From Herpetosiphon giganteus (lineage in GTDB: Bacteria > Chloroflexota > Chloroflexia > Chloroflexales > Herpetosiphonaceae), in NCBI RefSeq assembly GCF_016907925.1, contig NZ_JAFBCZ010000003.1, forward strand, positions 124,001 through 188,000: a stretch of 64,000 nt of DNA, written 5' to 3'. Under the pieces are notes generated by a model. The model saw only the letters and a program-made list of their open reading frames with translations, did not search any database and had not been told where the DNA came from. Of this stretch, positions 53,773 to 62,022 are shown piece after piece. A program made the position numbers and the translations under genes. Every line of letters begins with the position of its first letter. Position 1 is the first letter of the stretch.

Positions 53773-55848
53773 ATGAAAGAAGTAGTCTGTATCACGCTCG
53801 GTCGTTCGCGGCGTGACTTTAGCTTTACAACAACGCTGTTGGGCGAAGAAATACGGGTGCGCCGCATTGGAGCCGATGGCGATGTCGAACGGGTCAAACA
53901 GTTGATTCGCGAGCACGATGGCAAGGTCGATGCAATTGCGCTTGGCGGGGTGATTGCTAATTTTCGGGTTGGCAAGGCCAGCTATCAACACAACCAAGCC
54001 TATACAATCGTCAACCAAGCTCGCACTACGCCAACCGCCGACGGCGTGTTGCTCAAATCGACGCTCGAACGCTGGACGGTTGCTCAAGCAGTGGCCCGCG
54101 AACCTGGCCGCTTCAACTATCGGCGGGTTTTGGTCTTTTCAGGCATCGAACGCTATTCGTTGGCCGAATCGCTGAGCAACTATAACGTCGATTTGCGCTT
54201 TGCCGACCCCAAGGTGCATTATGGTTTGCCGTTTACGCTTAGCTCGCTGAGCCAATTGGAGCGCTACGCTAAATTTGCCATGCCCGATTTGGCCAAAAAG
54301 CCCTATCGGCGGATTCACCCGATTGGCAAGGGCGCAACCCACGATAGCCGCCTCGAAAAAGATTGTGCTTGGGCCGATGTGTTGGCTGGCGATTTTGCCT
54401 TCATTCGGCGCTACGCGCCCCAAGATCTGCGTGGCCGCACGATTTTGACTGACGATCCCTCGCCTGCTGAGATTGAAGATTTGCGCCAACGCGGAGCGCA
54501 TACCTTAATTACGCTTACGCCAAAAATTAGCGAAGAGCATCCGTTTGTTTCGGCAGATGTGCTTGAGGCCATGATTTTGGCGGTGACGGGCAAGCGCGAG
54601 CTTGATGAAGCCACCGTTTTGCAAATTACCGCCGATGCCAATTGGGAGCCGCACATTCAGCGCCTGACCAACGAAGAAGAATTAGAAAAATTTGCCTTTG
54701 TGATTCACCCGCTCTCGACCAAATTTATCTATAAAGATCCGCGCTTCAAAGTGCTCAAATATGTGCCGCAGCGCTTGGTCGAACGCGCTATGGCTCATTT
54801 GCCACCAATGTATCTTTCGAAGATGAAGGGCATCAAATCGACGGGTACGGGCAAAGAGATTGAGGGCATTTTGCTGACCTTGGGCGCTACGCCACGCGAA
54901 TTAATGCGCCGCCCAACTGCATTTACCTATCGGCGCTTGATCAAAGCAGCGCGCATGGCCGAACGCATGGGCGCAAAGCTCATGGGCTTGGGCGCGTTTA
55001 CCTCGGTGGTTGGCGATGCTGGCATCACAGTGGCCCAAAAATCCGATATTGGGATTACCTCAGGCAACTCGCTGACCGTCGCTGCAACCCTTGAAGCCGC
55101 CAAACAAGCAGTTATTCTGATGGGCGGGCGGGTTGATCAAGGCACCGCTGTCGTAATTGGGGCAACTGGCTCGATTGGCGCGGTTTGCTCGCGCTTGCTA
55201 GCCCAAGCTATTGGCGATGTGGTATTGATTGCGCCCCGACCTGAGCGCTTGATTGCCTTGAAAAAGCAAATTGAGGCCGAAACGCCCAATGCCAAAGTGA
55301 CGATTGCCACCAAGGCCGATGATTATGTTGGCAGCGCCGACCTAATTGTTACGACCACGACCGCGCTCAATACCAAAATTGTCGATATTGAACGCCTAAA
55401 ACCAGGTGCGGTGGTCTGCGACGTGGCCCGCCCACCAGACATCAAAGAAGAAGATGCTGCCAAACGCCCAGATGTGTTGGTGATCGAATCGGGCGAAATT
55501 ACTTTGCCCGGCGAGGTCGATTTTGGCTTTGATATTGGCTTGCCAGCAGGCACAGCCTATGCTTGCCTCTCCGAGACAGCCCTCTTGGCGCTTGATGGCA
55601 AGTTCGACGATTACACCCTTGGCCGCAATATCGAAATGGATCGAGTCAAGGAAATGTATCGTTTATTCAAAAAGCATGGGCTGAAATTAGCTGGTTTGCG
55701 CACCTTCGATGAGTATGTAACGCCCGAAATGGTGGCTGAAAAACGCCGCTTAGCCGATCAGCGGCGCAGAGATTTGGGTTTGCCAGTAACCACCGAGGCC
55801 GAAACCCTAACCAGCGAAATGCCGCTCGAAGTTGGTGGCAGCAGATAA
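53773..55848 (+). CDS. Two-part dehydrogenase-like protein with acyl-ACP reductase-like C-terminal half
   Basis: 691 residues, cytosolic. The N-terminal 310 residues begin VVCITLGRSRRDFSF and include KVDAIALGGVIANF. They resemble proteins often annotated as quinate 5-dehydrogenase-like (recalled, uncertain). From about 350 the sequence resembles cyanobacterial long-chain acyl-ACP reductase: YLSKMKGIKSTGTG, AERMGAKLMGLGAFTSVVGDAG, ITSGNSLTVAATLEA, then the nucleotide-binding VVIGATGSIGAVCSRLLAQ and LIAPRPERL. A Cys in GTAYACLSETALLAL matches the reactive region of that family. The C-terminus is charged. GAGG precedes ATG 53773. Possible reduction of acyl thioesters; unproven. Confidence 0.6.
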   Translation: MKEVVCITLGRSRRDFSFTTTLLGEEIRVRRIGADGDVERVKQLIREHDGKVDAIALGGVIANFRVGKASYQHNQAYTIVNQARTTPTADGVLLKSTLERWTVAQAVAREPGRFNYRRVLVFSGIERYSLAESLSNYNVDLRFADPKVHYGLPFTLSSLSQLERYAKFAMPDLAKKPYRRIHPIGKGATHDSRLEKDCAWADVLAGDFAFIRRYAPQDLRGRTILTDDPSPAEIEDLRQRGAHTLITLTPKISEEHPFVSADVLEAMILAVTGKRELDEATVLQITADANWEPHIQRLTNEEELEKFAFVIHPLSTKFIYKDPRFKVLKYVPQRLVERAMAHLPPMYLSKMKGIKSTGTGKEIEGILLTLGATPRELMRRPTAFTYRRLIKAARMAERMGAKLMGLGAFTSVVGDAGITVAQKSDIGITSGNSLTVAATLEAAKQAVILMGGRVDQGTAVVIGATGSIGAVCSRLLAQAIGDVVLIAPRPERLIALKKQIEAETPNAKVTIATKADDYVGSADLIVTTTTALNTKIVDIERLKPGAVVCDVARPPDIKEEDAAKRPDVLVIESGEITLPGEVDFGFDIGLPAGTAYACLSETALLALDGKFDDYTLGRNIEMDRVKEMYRLFKKHGLKLAGLRTFDEYVTPEMVAEKRRLADQRRRDLGLPVTTEAETLTSEMPLEVGGSR

Positions 55849-55962
55849 CGACCGTCAACGGCGTAGGCATTGAGCTTGCGCCGTTGCTTTTTTCGCTGCA
55901 ACACTCGCTGGCTAACAGCGTATGGTTTTTGCTTGAAACAAGCATCTACTAGCGAGAGATTG

Positions 55963-56385
55963 ATGATGCAAGCATGTACCTATTGTGGCGGCGATGTTCC
56001 CGACGATTGGGAAGAATGTACAACGTGTGGCTGGCTGCGCGATGGTTCGTTGGCGTTGCCGCTTGAGCCTGCCAAATGCCCCTATTGCGGCGATGAAGTA
56101 CCAGAGGATTGGGAAGAATGCCCAAGTTGTGGCTGGTTGCGTGATGGCTCGCTGGGCATTGCCTCGCCAGAACCGCCACCGCCAAGCGTGCGCCAATTAA
56201 TCTGCTTGCGCTGTCAGGCCCAAATGACCTTTTTGGGCTTCAAGCAATTTCGCGAAAGCTCGAACTCGCTGGATATTTTGCAAGGTCGCTTTGGCTCGTT
56301 TCGCCACGATTTTCAAATTTTGGAATTACACGGCTGTGGCTATTGTGGTTATGCAGAATTGGCCTTGCCGCATATCGGTAGTTAG
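55963..56385 (+). CDS. Triple zinc-ribbon protein (copy 1)
   Basis: 140 residues from ATG 55963. Two near-identical zinc ribbons in tandem (TYCGGDVPDDWEECTTCGWLRDGS, then PYCGDEVPEDWEECPSCGWLRDGS) precede a third C-x2-C pair (LRCQ with GCGYCG) in a distinct C-terminal domain. The unit DDWEEC-x2-CGWLRDGSL is shared with the next gene. Probably a metal-bound adaptor; partner unknown. Longer upstream starts lack the Cys-rich pattern and a ribosome site. Confidence 0.75.
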   Translation: MMQACTYCGGDVPDDWEECTTCGWLRDGSLALPLEPAKCPYCGDEVPEDWEECPSCGWLRDGSLGIASPEPPPPSVRQLICLRCQAQMTFLGFKQFRESSNSLDILQGRFGSFRHDFQILELHGCGYCGYAELALPHIGS

Positions 56386-56389
56386 TTGT

Positions 56390-56440
56390 TAATTAGAAAC
56401 CGCAAAGAACGCGAAGGCCACGAAGGCGATCCATCGTGGT
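56390..56440. repeat. Nonamer repeats between zinc-ribbon genes
   Basis: AACCGCAAA-GAACGCGAA-GGCCACGAA-GGCG, a period-9 run of the same type as at 46864. Confidence 0.55.
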
Positions 56441-56511
56441 GAAAAGCTATCTTTCTAAATAATACCAAATAGCGATTCGCAAGAATTTAATGAAGTTGAA
56501 GGGAGTTGAGG

Positions 56512-56814
56512 ATGCAACAGTGTAGTTATTGTGGCGCTGATGTCGCCGACGACTGGGAAGAATGCGCAACGTGTGGCTGGCTGCGCGATGGCTCGTTGGC
56601 CTTAGCTAGCCCAATTGGCGAGCGCCAAGTCGCTTGTTTACGCTGCGATACGGCGCTCGAATTTCGTGGCGTAAAGTATTTCCACGAAGGCATGTCCTTA
56701 ACTGGAGCCTTGGTGGGCGCAGTTGGCAACTTCATCAAGCGCGAACGGCTTGAAATGTATGTTTGCCCGCAGTGTGGCCGCTGCGAATTATTCGAGCCTG
56801 AGCTAGGCCGCTAA
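56512..56814 (+). CDS. Zinc-ribbon protein (copy 2)
   Basis: 100 residues, GGGAG upstream of ATG 56512. One N-terminal ribbon (CSYCGADVADDWEECATCGWLRDGS) and a C-terminal domain with CLRCDT and CPQCGRCELF. It is a shorter paralogue of the previous gene, lacking the internal duplication. The middle (GMSLTGALVGAVGNFIK) is mildly hydrophobic. Probably arose by tandem duplication; function unknown. The next gene, a PH-domain protein, is 61 nt away. Confidence 0.75.
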   Translation: MQQCSYCGADVADDWEECATCGWLRDGSLALASPIGERQVACLRCDTALEFRGVKYFHEGMSLTGALVGAVGNFIKRERLEMYVCPQCGRCELFEPELGR

Positions 56815-56875
56815 CGCAACAATCGCCAGCTTGCGGCGTATAAACCCATAGCGAACCACAACAGGAGGAACTACT

Positions 56876-57253
56876 ATGGGCTTATTTGATGGATTAATGG
56901 GCAACGCTTCGGAAGTCGATCCGCAAGTAGCGCAACGCGATTTTGCCCAACTACTGGCGTGGGGCGAACAAGTTCAACGAGCCTATCAACTCATTCGCGA
57001 TTTTTTTATTTTTACCGATAAACGCTTGATTTTGGTCGATAAACAAGGCATTACTGGCAGCAAAGTCGAATATCATTCGATTCCATACCGCAGTATTACC
57101 CACTTTAGCATCGAAACCGCTGGCCATTTTGATCTCGATGCCGAGTTGAAAATTTGGATTTCGGGCAATCCTGTGCCGATTCAAAAACAATTCAATAGCC
57201 GGATCAATATTTATCAGTTGCAAGCTGTTTTGGCTGCCTTTGTTGCTCGTTAA
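56876..57253 (+). CDS. Bacterial PH-domain protein (DUF1696-like)
   Basis: 125 residues, a bPH_1-type single domain: MGLFDGLMGNASEV at the start, FIFTDKRLILVDKQGITGSKVEYHSIPYRSITHFSIET in the core and LKIWISGN near the end. AGGAGG precedes ATG 56876. These proteins are small cytosolic beta-sandwiches of unknown function, often stress related. It ends the zinc-ribbon cluster. Confidence 0.85.
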   Translation: MGLFDGLMGNASEVDPQVAQRDFAQLLAWGEQVQRAYQLIRDFFIFTDKRLILVDKQGITGSKVEYHSIPYRSITHFSIETAGHFDLDAELKIWISGNPVPIQKQFNSRINIYQLQAVLAAFVAR

Positions 57254-57259
57254 ATAAAA

Positions 57260-57294
57260 ACAGCTCGCATGAAAAAATCATGCGAGCTGTATTT
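57260..57294 (+). terminator. Bidirectional terminator
   Basis: A perfect 13-bp stem ACAGCTCGCATGA (57260-57272) with 57278-57290 and loop AAAAA. ATTTTA follows on the plus strand, and T-rich sequence follows on the minus strand (TTTTTATTTAA). It serves the PH gene and the convergent lipoprotein gene. Confidence 0.9.
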
Positions 57295-57298
57295 TAAT

Positions 57299-59050
57299 TT
57301 ATTCGGCGTGAAACTCCAACACATATAAACCATAGCTAAAATCGCTGACATATACATATTGATCGCGCACTTGCACGCCCCACAAATTGACACTTGGCGA
57401 GTTGCCGTTTGGCCATGCTGCAACCTCTTTGGGCTGGCTGGGATCACTAATATCGAGCATACGCAAGCCATCGCGATACCACGAAGCATACAGATATTGG
57501 CCTTGAATCTCGGAATTATGCACAGTTGGGTTGGTAGCGCGCTTCGCATCAATCGAATTTGGCGTGTTATAACGACCAATTTCAACTGGCTTGCTCGGAT
57601 CGCTCAGATCAAAGAATTGAATTGCTCCACCACCATCAAAATACTGTTCGATTGTTGCCTTGGCCTCAGGTTGGCTCAGCAAGGCCGCAGCGGTCGTACT
57701 GCTCAGCAAATACATCGGCAAATTAAAATCAGTGATTAAATCAACATCATCGCCAAATGGTAGCTCTTGGTAAGGCTTGTTGGCATAGAGCAACAAACCT
57801 GCTGCCTTGCCATTTTGAGCCACGATAAACTTACGCTCAATCGAACAGCCCGCCATTTCGATCAACACAAAGTGGCCAGCAAAATCGGGATATTCGGCCT
57901 TGGGATCGCAGGCTTGCTCAAGCACCACAAACTCGATACTCAAGGGCGCATCAAGCTTTTCGCCAAAAGGCAGTTTACGGGCATACGCAGGCTCGGCAAG
58001 TGCGGGGTGGCTAATTTTGACTTGGGCATTGCTAAAATCTTCATTATTCAAGGCCAACAATTGCCCGTCATTCCAATCGACAACCGAGTGCGCATCGCCC
58101 TCAGCAAGCGCAGGATAGGGCGTTTGGCCAAGGTAGATTGGCTGCGCAGGGTCTTGAATATCCAAGATAATCACGCCTGCATCCCAATAAGAGAGATAGG
58201 CGCGTTGGCTATTGCTGCTGGCCCGAACGCTATGCAAAAAGACTCCAGGGAAGTTACCACGTGTCTGATCAGCATAATCAAGCATTTGCCAACCGGGCTT
58301 TTGATCAATACCCCAGCGGCTGAGCTTGGTTGGTTTGCTCGGCGTGCTCAAATCAACAATCCACAATTCAGCCCGATGCTCAGCCATAGGTGTTGAGCCA
58401 AACAAGTTGTTGGTTGGTGCTGCAAGCAAGGCCAAGGCTTGGCCACTTGCGTTGACGGTCAGATCAAGCTCATGCACGCCGAGGGTGGTTGCAAAACGAG
58501 CCAATTCGACAGGCTTGCTTGGATCGGTAATATCCAAAATTTGAATACCTGGCTTGGTTTCGCTGGTGCACGGCTGCATGCCCACAATTGCAATATCCTG
58601 ATCGCCAATCCGCGCCACATCCATATCTTCGAGCGACACATTTTTGACCACCGGCGAGTAGCCAGCAACTTCTGGCTGGCGTGGATCGCTCACATCAATT
58701 AATGTGATGCGATTTTCGAGTTGGCATGAACCTGGCTGCATGCCCAGCAAAACCAAATCGTTGTAAAGGGTAAGATCGGCGTGACGACCCTCGATCGGCG
58801 GCTTGAGCCGCAATCCGCCAACTTGCTCAAAGTGCGGGCCGCTGATAATTGGTGTTGCGGTGGCAGCTGGACGCGGCGTTTTAGTCGGGTTTTGATTTGG
58901 ACTATCTTTATCGCTGCGCGTTGGCAGCGCAGTTGGATTTTGGGCAAGCTCGGTCGCCGGTACAGGAGTGGCATTTTGGCTGGCGCAGGCAGTAATCAAG
59001 CTTAGGCAGATTGCCAAACCAAAGCAGCGTGATAGACGTTGAAACAACAT
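57299..59050 (-). CDS. LVIVD-repeat beta-propeller lipoprotein with PA-type insert
   Basis: 583 residues from ATG 59050 (GAGGAG upstream). Lipobox LITAC, then a Thr/Pro-rich linker. A series of LVIVD-type propeller blades follows, each with the pattern ITLIDVSDPRQPE or IQILDITDPSKPV. Between two blades (about 350-450) lies a PA-like segment (FAGHFVLIEMAGCSIERKFIVAQ-x5-GLLLYAN). Exposed on the outer face of the membrane; probably binds peptides or other proteins. It starts 24 nt after the hydrolase stop in the same operon. Confidence 0.8.
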   Translation of the reverse strand: MLFQRLSRCFGLAICLSLITACASQNATPVPATELAQNPTALPTRSDKDSPNQNPTKTPRPAATATPIISGPHFEQVGGLRLKPPIEGRHADLTLYNDLVLLGMQPGSCQLENRITLIDVSDPRQPEVAGYSPVVKNVSLEDMDVARIGDQDIAIVGMQPCTSETKPGIQILDITDPSKPVELARFATTLGVHELDLTVNASGQALALLAAPTNNLFGSTPMAEHRAELWIVDLSTPSKPTKLSRWGIDQKPGWQMLDYADQTRGNFPGVFLHSVRASSNSQRAYLSYWDAGVIILDIQDPAQPIYLGQTPYPALAEGDAHSVVDWNDGQLLALNNEDFSNAQVKISHPALAEPAYARKLPFGEKLDAPLSIEFVVLEQACDPKAEYPDFAGHFVLIEMAGCSIERKFIVAQNGKAAGLLLYANKPYQELPFGDDVDLITDFNLPMYLLSSTTAAALLSQPEAKATIEQYFDGGGAIQFFDLSDPSKPVEIGRYNTPNSIDAKRATNPTVHNSEIQGQYLYASWYRDGLRMLDISDPSQPKEVAAWPNGNSPSVNLWGVQVRDQYVYVSDFSYGLYVLEFHAE

Positions 59051-59073
59051 TTGTTCTCCTCTCAGCATAGTGT

Positions 59074-59907
59074 TTATGCGTGGCTTGCTGGTTGTTGGCG
59101 CATAAATTGAAAAATCGTGCGAATGAATTTAACTGGTTCCTCGAACGGTGGGCAATGGCCGCTGCGTTCGAAGTGAATCAAGGTGGATTGCGGCAAGTGT
59201 TCGTGCAAATATTCGCCAACTTTGCCTGGGTAAAGCCAGCTTTGCGCGCCATAGCACAACAGAATTGGCACATCCATCGTTGCCAACAAATCACGATAAT
59301 CACGATCAGCCATATCTTCGGCCAAGGGCAAAAGCGCTTTGGGATCGTAGTTGCGACGATAGGGCGAAGTGAACCAAGTGGCAAAGCGCAACAGCGCGCG
59401 ATTGGGATGCACAACGCCCATCGCAAAACGGCGCAACACTCGGCGTTGTTGGCTTTCAAACAATTGGCGCATGCTGGTGATATGGTCGGCGGTGTAAGCC
59501 CCGAACAAACCCATGGTCCATTCTGTGCTGGTTTGCATACACGGGGTCTGATCAACTAAAACAATACTTTTGAGGTTATCGACCCCGAATTGGCGCACAT
59601 ATTCAAAGGTGGTCAAACCACCCATCGACCAACCAACGATTGTTGGTTTTTCAAGTTTGAGGTGCTCGATTAATTGATGCAAATCTTGGGCTAGGCGCGC
59701 AATGGTCAGCGAGCCTTGGCCTGGAGTTCGGCCATGGCCTCGCAGGTCGATGGCGATACAGCGATACCAACGGCGCAGCGCTGTGGTGATGCCAACCCAG
59801 TGCGAGCCTGCGCTCGTCCAGCCATGAATAAAGATAATTGCTGGCTTTTGGCCGCCAGTGTCAGTGTAAAAGATCGGGTTTTGATCATCGGCTAAGAAGC
59901 TTGACAT
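59074..59907 (-). CDS. Alpha/beta hydrolase (chloroperoxidase/esterase-like)
   Basis: 277 residues from ATG 59907 (GGAGG 5 nt upstream). The fold has oxyanion motif IIFIHGWTSAGSHW, DLRGHGRTPGQGS, nucleophile elbow GWSMGG (about 98) and a C-terminal His in RSGHCPPFEEP. The cofactor-free haloperoxidase/esterase type fits best; substrate unknown. No signal peptide, so cytosolic. First gene of a two-gene unit with the propeller lipoprotein. Confidence 0.85.
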   Translation of the reverse strand: MSSFLADDQNPIFYTDTGGQKPAIIFIHGWTSAGSHWVGITTALRRWYRCIAIDLRGHGRTPGQGSLTIARLAQDLHQLIEHLKLEKPTIVGWSMGGLTTFEYVRQFGVDNLKSIVLVDQTPCMQTSTEWTMGLFGAYTADHITSMRQLFESQQRRVLRRFAMGVVHPNRALLRFATWFTSPYRRNYDPKALLPLAEDMADRDYRDLLATMDVPILLCYGAQSWLYPGKVGEYLHEHLPQSTLIHFERSGHCPPFEEPVKFIRTIFQFMRQQPASHA

Positions 59908-59966
59908 AGCATCCTCCATAGTTTAGGGGTGTTTCGCGGCCAGCAAGATCGATTTGTGACGTTATT

Positions 59967-59988
59967 TGACACAACTGTCAGCTATACT
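59967..59988 (+). promoter_or_regulatory. Inverted repeat with TATACT -10 element
   Basis: TGACA-caac-TGTCA (59967-59980) stands directly before TATACT (59983-59988), upstream of the 226-residue gene and ssb. It looks like an operator overlapping a promoter; the -35 is poor, hinting at an activator or alternative factor. Confidence 0.5.
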
Positions 59989-60060
59989 CATCTCAAAACC
60001 AAGCGGGTCGTGATAGTAAACGCTGGGATGAGTATTAACGATTGAACTGGAGTACAAACG

Positions 60061-60741
60061 ATGGAACAGGAAGCTTTAGTAACCCGCACCTACCGCGCTG
60101 CAATTCGCTCAGGAGATGATTATATAACGATTGAAGAGACAATTGCACTCCCTCCAACGGCTGATGATGCAGCAATCAGTCAAGCTGTCGAAACCGGCTG
60201 GCGCATCTTTCGCGCTCAACAAGCAGCGGTCGAGGCCCAAATTAATGCCTTGCGTGATGCTCACCCTGCGATCAATACGCCACGCATCGCCGACCCCGAT
60301 TCGCCTGCGAGCGAAAAACAACGCTCGTACTTAGAGTATTTGATCAATACATTGGCAATTAACGATGGTCAGATGCAGGCAACCTTGCAAGAACACAATG
60401 CAAGCTACGAAACCCTGACCAAAGGCCAAGCTTCGGAAATTATCGATGGCTTGAAGCAGCAATTAGATCAAAAGCCAGCAACCAGCCAAGCGAGCGCTGC
60501 GGCTGCGGTCGCTTCTAGCCCAAGTGCCAACAGCACCAGCAACATGCTCGAATCGACGGCGAGCGAACCACCAGCCAGCACCCGCCAATTGGCAGCGCTG
60601 CAACGGGTCGCCGGTCAACAAGGCGTTGATCTGAACGCTGAAATTCGCCAACGCTTCGGCGCGCAGCAGCTCGACGATCTTTCGGTCAACGAAGCAGGTG
60701 CATTGTTGCAAGAACTGCAACAACGCAGCTTACGCCGCTAA
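60061..60741 (+). CDS. Hypothetical protein adjoining ssb, with two related C-terminal motifs
   Basis: 226 residues. The N-terminal 80 residues are alpha/beta. A helical motif (PASEKQRSYLEYLINTL...YETLTKGQASEIIDGLK, about 80-135) is separated by an Ala/Ser-rich linker from a similar C-terminal one (PASTRQLAALQRVAG...LDDLSVNEAGALLQELQ, about 176-222). Such motifs are seen, from memory, at the ends of ssDNA-binding or recombination proteins. With ssb 125 nt downstream, a role in single-strand DNA metabolism is plausible but inferred. Confidence 0.6.
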   Translation: MEQEALVTRTYRAAIRSGDDYITIEETIALPPTADDAAISQAVETGWRIFRAQQAAVEAQINALRDAHPAINTPRIADPDSPASEKQRSYLEYLINTLAINDGQMQATLQEHNASYETLTKGQASEIIDGLKQQLDQKPATSQASAAAAVASSPSANSTSNMLESTASEPPASTRQLAALQRVAGQQGVDLNAEIRQRFGAQQLDDLSVNEAGALLQELQQRSLRR

Positions 60742-60865
60742 AAGTCCTATCGCTGGCTAGCCCATACGCAAGCAAAAATAATGACTATTGGCTAGCCAAA
60801 AATTCACAATCTGCGTCTCTAACTATGGGCAACTGAGTAAGTACACTAAACCAGAGGAGTTTCAA

Positions 60866-61225
60866 ATGAACGTTAAAGGAACCGTAAATCGAGTTGAATT
60901 GATCGGCTGGCTGGGCGGCGAACCAACCCAACGCTTTTTGCCATCGGGAGTTGGGGTTTGCGATTTCAATGTGGCGACCAAGCGCTTTGGCAGCAAAGAC
61001 GAACAAGGCGAGCAAACCTTCGATACCGAATGGACGACGATCGAAGCCTGGAATGGGCTTGGCGATATTTGCCAAGATCGTTTGCACAAAGGTAGTCGGG
61101 TTCGAGTAGTTGGCAGCTTGCACACCCGCTCGTGGGAAGACAAAGACAGCGGTCAGCGCCGCTCTAAAACCGTCGTCCGCGCCGATGAAGTTTTGTTTCT
61201 CGATAGCTACGGCAACGACGAATAA
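60866..61225 (+). CDS. ssb: Single-stranded DNA-binding protein
   Basis: 119 residues from ATG 60866 (GAGGAG upstream). OB-fold SSB: VNRVELIGWLGGEPTQRFLPSGVGVCDFNVATKRF, TEWTTIEAWNGLGDICQDRLHKGSRVRVVGSLHTRSWED. It lacks the long glycine-rich linker and the acidic DDDIPF-type tip used to bind partners, ending DSYGNDE. It may be a secondary SSB rather than the replicative one. Confidence 0.9.
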   Translation: MNVKGTVNRVELIGWLGGEPTQRFLPSGVGVCDFNVATKRFGSKDEQGEQTFDTEWTTIEAWNGLGDICQDRLHKGSRVRVVGSLHTRSWEDKDSGQRRSKTVVRADEVLFLDSYGNDE

Positions 61226-61240
61226 GCCTAAAAGACAAAA

Positions 61241-61262
61241 CCCTCAGCAGATTTGCTGAGGG
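61241..61262. terminator. Terminator between ssb and tRNA-Thr
   Basis: CCCTCAGCA (61241-61249) with TGCTGAGGG (61254-61262), loop GATT. T-rich sequence follows on both strands, better on the minus strand (TTTTGTCTTTT), so it terminates the convergent tRNA as well as ssb. Confidence 0.8.
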
Positions 61263-61272
61263 CTTTGTTGGT

Positions 61273-61348
61273 TGGAGCCGCATGTCGGACTTGAACCGAC
61301 GACCTACCACTTACAAGGCGGTTGCTCTACCAACTGAGCTAATGCGGC
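61273..61348 (-). tRNA. tRNA-Thr(TGT)
   Basis: A 76-nt tRNA with encoded CCA. Acceptor GCCGCAT pairs perfectly with ATGCGGC. D arm GCTC/GAGC is present. Anticodon stem ACCGC/GTGGT closes loop CTTGTAA, giving anticodon TGT. The T arm is GTCGG-TTCAAGT-CCGAC. Confidence 0.97.
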
Positions 61349-61390
61349 TTAACGCGAATTATTATACGCATGAATCGTGGTTTGGTCAAG

Positions 61391-61490
61391 ATACCACAAA
61401 AGAACATAGAACATAGAGCATAGAGCATATGTCCTTAGAAGATTGAAGGTTTTAGCTCTGAATCCTAGCCCCTGCGCACTGGCCCCTCGA
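61391..61490. repeat. Heptamer repeat block
   Basis: AGAACAT twice, AGAGCAT twice, then CTGAATC-CTAGCCC-CTGCGCA-CTGGCCC-CTCGACC. The two module types are the same as at 41930 and 53570. Confidence 0.7.
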
Positions 61491-61563
61491 CCCTTGAGCC
61501 AGTAGCCAAACTGCTAGAAACTTTATACAATCAGCCAACTAGCGTGTTTAGCGGAGGCAGGGT

Positions 61564-61779
61564 ATGAAACGAACTCCTGTTGATTCATCAAATTTGGCTT
61601 CGGTTGGCTATGATGCGACAAACCAGACCTTAGAGATCGAATTTCAAAACCGCTCAATCTATCAGTATTTTGAAGTACCCGAGGATATTTATAACGAGTT
61701 GATGCAGGCCGATTCTCATGGCAGTTATTTCAACGGCTATATCCGAGGCGCTTTTATGTATCGGAAAGTTTCGCGCTAA
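61564..61779 (+). CDS. KTSC-domain protein
   Basis: 71 residues consisting only of a KTSC domain: PVDSSNLASVGYDATNQTLEIEF, then YQYFEVPEDIYNELMQADSHGSYFN and IRGAFMYRKV. Found often fused to lysyl-tRNA synthetase-like or nucleic-acid-linked proteins; by itself the role is unknown. A terminator follows. Confidence 0.88.
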   Translation: MKRTPVDSSNLASVGYDATNQTLEIEFQNRSIYQYFEVPEDIYNELMQADSHGSYFNGYIRGAFMYRKVSR

Positions 61780-61786
61780 ACAGCAA

Positions 61787-61819
61787 CAGGGCTGGCAATT
61801 GCCAGCCCTGCTTTGTTTT
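61787..61819 (+). terminator. Terminator after the KTSC gene
   Basis: CAGGGCTGGC-aatt-GCCAGCCCTG (61787-61810), then CTTTGTTTT. Confidence 0.85.
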
Positions 61820-61837
61820 GGTTGACTATTTGTAGGG

Positions 61838-61959
61838 GTGCAGACGGATTGATCCAAACCTAGCCGTAAGCCCACCTCTTATTCACACACGATTTGATCT
61901 ATTAGTGCAGACAGATTGATCCAAACCTGTCGCTATGGACAGACGGATTAATCCAAACC
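61838..61959. repeat. Three direct repeats with palindromic core
   Basis: A unit CAGACRGATTRATCCAAACC occurs at 61841-61860, 61908-61927 and 61940-61959. The left-hand trinucleotides GTG, GTG and GGA precede it. The core GGATTRATCC is palindromic or nearly so. Spacing is unequal (67 and 32 nt), so it is not a CRISPR array. It lies at the border of the AT-rich right-hand segment. Confidence 0.7.
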
Positions 61960-62022
61960 AAACGAAGATATTAAACATCAACTAAGCCTTTGAAAGTTGA
62001 GACTTTGGCAATGTTATCTTCT

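Noticed and set aside
61838-61959. CRISPR array
   Set aside because: Only three units with spacers of unequal length (about 47 and 12 nt between 20-nt units), and no cas gene nearby.
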